Below are positions 60,456 through 64,000 of a stretch of 64,000 nucleotides of DNA, piece after piece; position 1 is the stretch's first letter; each line of letters starts with the position of its first letter. Source of the stretch: Halorarius halobius (GTDB taxonomy: Archaea; Halobacteriota; Halobacteria; Halobacteriales; Haloarculaceae); assembly GCF_024298865.1 (NCBI RefSeq), contig NZ_CP101161.1:269227-333226 (forward strand), in the 5' to 3' direction. The translations under genes and the position numbers were made by a program. The notes under the pieces are model-generated. The model was not told where the DNA came from and ran no database searches. It saw nothing but the letters and a program-made list of their open reading frames with translations.

Positions 60456-62006
60456 TCAGTCCAGCACGACGTTGCGCAGGATGTTGCCGTACGCCGGGCG
60501 GGTGACGAGCACGCCCAGCAGGACGCCAACGATGGTGACGATGGCGAACCCCTGCAGGTCACCCAGCGACAGCACCGCCAGCGGCGACATGGCGATGATG
60601 GTCGTCGCCGCCGCGGCACCGATGACCCAGAACGCCTTGCGGAACCGTGACTCGAACACCTTGCCGGTGCGTATCTCGTCGCCCTGTAGTATCTCGTCGG
60701 CGATGATGACGAGGTCGTCGACCCCGGTACCGATGACGGCGATGAACCCGGCGATGTGCGACAGGTCCAAGGCGAGTCCGACCGCCGCGGCGAACCCGAG
60801 TAGCAGGTACACCTCCGCGGCGGCGGTCACCACCATCGGCAAGGCGACCCCCGGCTCGCGGTAGCGGATGAACACCACGGCCGCGACCGCGCCGACCGCG
60901 ACCGCGCCGGTGATAAGCGAGAACAGCTTGAACTCCTGAGCGAGCGACGGCTGGAGGTAGTAGGTGGTCCCCTCGCCCTGGATGTCGAGCGTGGTCGGCA
61001 GGGCGCCGGCCCGCAGGTTGATCTGGAGTTCGCGCGCCTCGCTGATGTTCGAGGTTATCATCCGGAACGCGGGGTCCTGCGGGAACTCGCCGCTCTCGAT
61101 GATGCGCGCGAGGTCGCTCCCCATCGAGGAGGCGTACACGACCTGCCCGTCAACGACCGTGAACAGACAGTAGCCGTAGTCCTGCTCGTCCTGTCGCCAG
61201 CGGCAGTTCTCGACGCCGCTGTCGCTCGTGAACCCGTACTGGCGCATGTCCTCGGCGAAGCTCCGCGCGGAGTCCTGCTCGAGCGTCACCGGCACGAACG
61301 GCGGGCGCTCGCCTTGCCCCTCGGTCGCGGAACCGACCTGCGCGATGTCCTCGCGCTCCAGCACCGTCGTCCGGGTGTAGTTGCCGCCGGCCTCCGTCGG
61401 ATAGCCGGCGACGATGGACACCACGCCGCGGTCCCCGATGAGCTCGATGACGTCCGAGCGGTTGGCGTTGGGCACCTCGACGAGGATGAACGTCTCGCCG
61501 GTCGGCGAGCGCGCGATGGTCGCGCTCCCGCCGGTCAGCCCGCCGCGGTTGATTTTGTCGTTGAGGACGCTCACCGCGGTCTGACGGGTCGGTGCGGTGA
61601 CGCCGTCGCGAATCTCGCCCGCCGAGAGGTTCGCCGCCTGCAGGGCGGCGCGGAACTCCTCGTCGGTGCGGTTGGTGGTGTAAATCTCGAGCGCGCGCTC
61701 CTGGGGCCTGGTCTGGACCTCCGACAGCGAGAGGTTCAACTCGGTGGCGACGGTGCGCTGTATCTCGCCGAGGTCGCGGTCGGTGTAGTCGACGCCTTCA
61801 GCGGTGGTGCCGACCAGCGGCGCGCGGATGCGCGTGCCGCCGGACAGTTCGAGCCCGTACTCGAGGTTCGTCGGCGAGTCGCCGGCGACGGTGCCGCCGC
61901 CCGACCCGTCCGAACTGCCGGCGACGGGCGCGAACAGCGCGACGGTGCTGGCGACGACGAGCACCACCAGCAGGATGATGCGCCAGTTGTCGCGCAGTGA
62001 CGTCAT
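60456..62006 (-). CDS. secD: Protein-export membrane protein SecD
   Basis: 516 aa. Starts MTSLRDNWRIILLVVLVV; GLELSGGTRIRAPL is the SecD D1 motif; P1 periplasmic-like domain; six membrane segments with TGAVAVGAVAAVVFIRYREPG, and LSHIAGFIAVIGTGVDDLVIIADEI (D4/D5). Works with SecYEG and SecF to use the membrane potential in late export. It overlaps secF by 4 nt; order secF-secD is as usual in haloarchaea. Confidence 0.97.
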   Translation of the reverse strand: MTSLRDNWRIILLVVLVVASTVALFAPVAGSSDGSGGGTVAGDSPTNLEYGLELSGGTRIRAPLVGTTAEGVDYTDRDLGEIQRTVATELNLSLSEVQTRPQERALEIYTTNRTDEEFRAALQAANLSAGEIRDGVTAPTRQTAVSVLNDKINRGGLTGGSATIARSPTGETFILVEVPNANRSDVIELIGDRGVVSIVAGYPTEAGGNYTRTTVLEREDIAQVGSATEGQGERPPFVPVTLEQDSARSFAEDMRQYGFTSDSGVENCRWRQDEQDYGYCLFTVVDGQVVYASSMGSDLARIIESGEFPQDPAFRMITSNISEARELQINLRAGALPTTLDIQGEGTTYYLQPSLAQEFKLFSLITGAVAVGAVAAVVFIRYREPGVALPMVVTAAAEVYLLLGFAAAVGLALDLSHIAGFIAVIGTGVDDLVIIADEILQGDEIRTGKVFESRFRKAFWVIGAAAATTIIAMSPLAVLSLGDLQGFAIVTIVGVLLGVLVTRPAYGNILRNVVLD

Positions 62007-62860
62007 TTCGCCACCCCCTCGTACTTGTAGTAGCGGAGCAGGCTGACGTTCATCAGATACGTGTTCATCAGGTCGGCCGTCAGCCCGAACACGAGGATGA
62101 GCCCGATGTAGGGCAACAGCGGGATGCCGAGCAGGAACGAGACGACGGTCATCACCGCCATCGCCGCGATGGAGGTGAGCGTCATCGTCACGCCGGTCCG
62201 CATCGCCCGGTAGGTGGACTCGTAGAAGTCACCCCGCCGCCGGAGGATGTGGTTGTTGAGAAGCAGGTCCGAGTCGACGGAGTAGCCGATGAGCATCAGA
62301 AGCGCCGCGACCGTCCCCAGCGAGAGGTTGATGCCGAAGATGTTCATCAGCGCGAGGGGGATGACGAGGTCGGAGAACGCCGACGCGACCACCGCAATCG
62401 AGGGGACGAACGTGCGGAACATGGCGAAGACGAGCAGGCTCATCCCCAGGAACGCGACGGCGATGCCCACGAGCGCCTGGTTCTGCGAGTTCGCCCCGAA
62501 CGACGCCGCCCGTTCCTGTGTCGATATCACCTCGTACCCGGCGCCCCGTGCGGTTTCGGCGACGCTGGCGTCCGTCGGCGGGAACGTGACGAGGTACTCG
62601 TTGTTCGACGAGCCCACCGGGGAGATGGACTCGATGTCGGCGTCGAACGTACTCCGTATCTCGGCGGGCGAGTCGGCCGTCTGTATCCGCAGTTCGGTGC
62701 CGCCCGTGAACGCGATGCCAAGCGAGACTGGAGCGCCGTTCAACGCCCAGTAGACCGCGATGACCAACAGCGCCAGCGCCAACACGGCAAGCGGGATGGC
62801 CGCCAGCTGGCGGTTGGTGTACCGGGTGTAGTCTACCTCCGGCACTTCGAACGCTACCAT
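62003..62860 (-). CDS. secF: Protein-export membrane protein SecF
   Basis: 285 aa from ATG at 62860. GIAFTGGTELRIQT is the SecF signature; six membrane segments; ALLMLIGYSVDSDLLLNNHIL in D4/D5. Fourth base overlap with secD. An ATG-proximal TATA-like box (gcttattcgg, about 25-30 nt upstream, near 62890) suggests a leaderless start. Pairs with SecD. Confidence 0.97.
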   Translation of the reverse strand: MVAFEVPEVDYTRYTNRQLAAIPLAVLALALLVIAVYWALNGAPVSLGIAFTGGTELRIQTADSPAEIRSTFDADIESISPVGSSNNEYLVTFPPTDASVAETARGAGYEVISTQERAASFGANSQNQALVGIAVAFLGMSLLVFAMFRTFVPSIAVVASAFSDLVIPLALMNIFGINLSLGTVAALLMLIGYSVDSDLLLNNHILRRRGDFYESTYRAMRTGVTMTLTSIAAMAVMTVVSFLLGIPLLPYIGLILVFGLTADLMNTYLMNVSLLRYYKYEGVAK

Positions 62861-62969
62861 ACCCTCGCTGTGACCACGCGCCGAATAAGCCTTCTTATAC
62901 TCCTTCGTCGTGGCGACGACGACACACGGCGGCGAAAGCGGTTCACCGCTGGCGCCCGTACGACCGCCC

Positions 62970-63281
62970 ATGACCGCCGCCGACCGCGTCGTCGTCTCGT
63001 ATCCCGCGGACCTCTCCGAGTGGGGCCGTGGGCAGATAGCGACCCGTCACTTCAAAGCGTGGCTCCGCCGCGTCCACCCCCGCCCGACGCCGGGCGACGT
63101 CTGGGAGGAGTTTCTCGACGTGGGCTGTTGTGGCAACACCCTCGACGTCCCGCTCCGCGTCGAGCGGGTCGAGGGCGGCGACGAGATGGGCGAGGCGACG
63201 ACCATCGAGTACGAGACGCGGGCGGCCTGCGGCATCGAGGGTGGCTGGCGCGTCCAGAGCGCCGGCGGCCCGACCGGCTGA
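62970..63281 (+). CDS. Small conserved haloarchaeal protein, function unknown
   Basis: 103 aa from ATG at 62970. Contains SEWGRGQIATRHFKAWLRRVHPRPTPGDVWEEFLDVGCCGNTLDV; the CC in GCCGN and a later Cys (AACGIEGGW) could bind metal. No signal peptide or membrane segment. Divergent from secF (109 nt apart). I do not recognise a family with certainty. Confidence 0.72.
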   Translation: MTAADRVVVSYPADLSEWGRGQIATRHFKAWLRRVHPRPTPGDVWEEFLDVGCCGNTLDVPLRVERVEGGDEMGEATTIEYETRAACGIEGGWRVQSAGGPTG

Positions 63282-63308
63282 CTCCGTATTCCGTCCTTCG
63301 GCCACCGA

Positions 63309-63318
63309 CTTTATTGGC
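63309..63318 (+). promoter_or_regulatory. TATA-like promoter of small membrane protein
   Basis: The sequence ctttattggc is 22-31 nt before the ATG at 63340. TTTATT core and distance are as in other leaderless promoters of this window. Confidence 0.5.
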
Positions 63319-63339
63319 GATGCGTGAACACGGCCGGAT

Positions 63340-63564
63340 ATGGACGAAGCCCTCGAAGCGGCCGAAGTCGTCGCCGACTCCGGACTCGAAGGCGTAGTCG
63401 TGTGGCTGTTCCGCATCCTCGGGGTGCTGTTCATCCTCGCGGGCCTCGGGATGTGGCTGTTGACCGACGCCGGACTGCTGGTGTTGCCGGCGGTGCTCAT
63501 CGTCGTCGGCGTCGTGTTGCTGGTCGCCCCGCAGATACTCCTGCTTTTGGCCGAACTCGGCTGA
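63340..63564 (+). CDS. Small membrane protein
   Basis: 74 aa with two hydrophobic segments (about 19-42 and 45-70) and an acidic N-terminus (DEALEAAEVVADSG). No further motif. Function unknown. Confidence 0.68.
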   Translation: MDEALEAAEVVADSGLEGVVVWLFRILGVLFILAGLGMWLLTDAGLLVLPAVLIVVGVVLLVAPQILLLLAELG

Positions 63565-63606
63565 CGCGAGCGAACCGTTGATGCGGGTCGCGCCCCACCG
63601 CCGGGT

Positions 63607-64000
63607 ATGAGCGACCCGACGCTGTCGCGGATTCTGGTCTACCCCGTCAAGTCGCTGGACCCGGTCGCCGTCGAGGCCGCCACGGTCCGGGAGGCGGGCG
63701 GGCTCTCGGTCGACCGCGAGTACGCGATAGTCGACGCCGACGGCGAGTACGTCAACGGGAAGCGCGAGCGGCAGGTCCACCGCCTCGCGTCGTCGTTCGA
63801 CCCCGAAACGGGCGCGCTGACGCTCGGCCCCCGCGAGGGCGACGAGCGGGCCACGTTCCGGTTGCCCGACGAGCGGGCGACCGCCGCCGACTGGCTGTCG
63901 TCGTTCTTCGGCTACGACGTGGCGCTGAAACGCGACGACCGCGGCGGCTTCCCGGACGACACCCACGCCGCCGGCCCGACGGTCATCGCCGCCGCGACGC
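63607..64000 (+). CDS. MOSC domain protein, N-terminal beta-barrel (3' end outside window)
   Basis: About 131 residues are visible from ATG at 63607: LSRILVYPVKSLDPVAVEAATV, then DREYAIVDADGEYVNGKRERQVHRL. These match the MOSC N-terminal beta-barrel of YcbX/mARC-type proteins. The MOSC core with its molybdenum-site Cys would follow outside the window. Complete function cannot be judged. Confidence 0.82.
   Translation, partial: MSDPTLSRILVYPVKSLDPVAVEAATVREAGGLSVDREYAIVDADGEYVNGKRERQVHRLASSFDPETGALTLGPREGDERATFRLPDERATAADWLSSFFGYDVALKRDDRGGFPDDTHAAGPTVIAAAT

Noticed and set aside
1-64000. CRISPR array, insertion sequence, rRNA operon
   Set aside because: No regularly spaced repeats, transposase-like frames or rRNA signatures found; the only tandem repeat is the 42-bp coding one.

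Overview
The window looks like chromosomal DNA of an extremely halophilic archaeon (class Halobacteria). It is very GC-rich, and the predicted proteins are strongly acidic and rich in Asp, Glu, Val and Thr. Twin-arginine signals and Tat lipoboxes are common, one protein ends in a PGF-CTERM sorting tail, many genes have TATA-like boxes about 25-35 nt before the start codon (leaderless style), GTG starts and 1-4 nt overlaps are frequent, and the gene content is archaeal (SAMP3-type ubiquitin-like protein, RaSEA, TrmY, Pus10, archaeal SecDF, haloarchaeal HTH_10 and DUF7344-type regulators). I cannot name the genus. I see no rRNA, CRISPR array, transposase or integrase.

Layout. 1-6.5 kb: a three-gene surface cluster made of a giant PQQ/PKD/CARDB protein with an alpha-2-macroglobulin-like thioester region, a dockerin protein, and a cohesin protein with a PGF-CTERM anchor. 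6.5-16 kb: lipoprotein, MBL-fold hydrolase, SAMP3 operon, epoxide-hydrolase-like enzyme, a DUF4129-DUF58-membrane protein operon, GIDE-like, VanZ-like, and the archaeosine radical-SAM enzyme RaSEA. 16-27 kb: a NuoCD gene standing alone, an HTH_10 regulator, acyl-CoA ligase, Nudix, HxlR regulator, formyltransferase, VOC protein, several unknowns, and a tRNA-Pro(CGG). 27-36 kb: ABC exporter, TrmY, Tat lipoproteins and two sugar-nucleotide SDR enzymes. 36-46 kb: a Tat-exported subtilase, three related Tat-exported TasA/camelysin-like proteins on the plus strand, and, convergent with them, an operon of regulator, SipW-like signal peptidase and a Thr/Pro-tailed TasA-like protein. 46-56 kb: a UDP-sulfoquinovose-synthase-like enzyme, the cox oxidase genes, GlmS, GlmU-like enzyme and UppP. 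56-64 kb: MscS, Pus10, RNase HII, SecD/SecF, small proteins and the start of a MOSC protein.

How the genes fit together. Much of the window serves the cell envelope: exported proteins (Tat and Sec, with SecDF), their signal peptidase, polymer and glycan precursors (GlmS, GlmU, SQD1-like, two SDRs, UppP) and surface assemblies. A second theme is tRNA modification: Pus10 and TrmY act successively at position 54, and RaSEA makes archaeosine at position 15. A third is respiration: a cox oxidase and an orphan NuoCD.

The most unusual parts are the thioester/cohesin/dockerin surface cluster at the left edge and the TasA-like cluster with its own signal peptidase at 38.9-45.9 kb. The latter also carries a structured leader, gene-conversion-like identities and tRNA T-arm-like hairpins between its genes.
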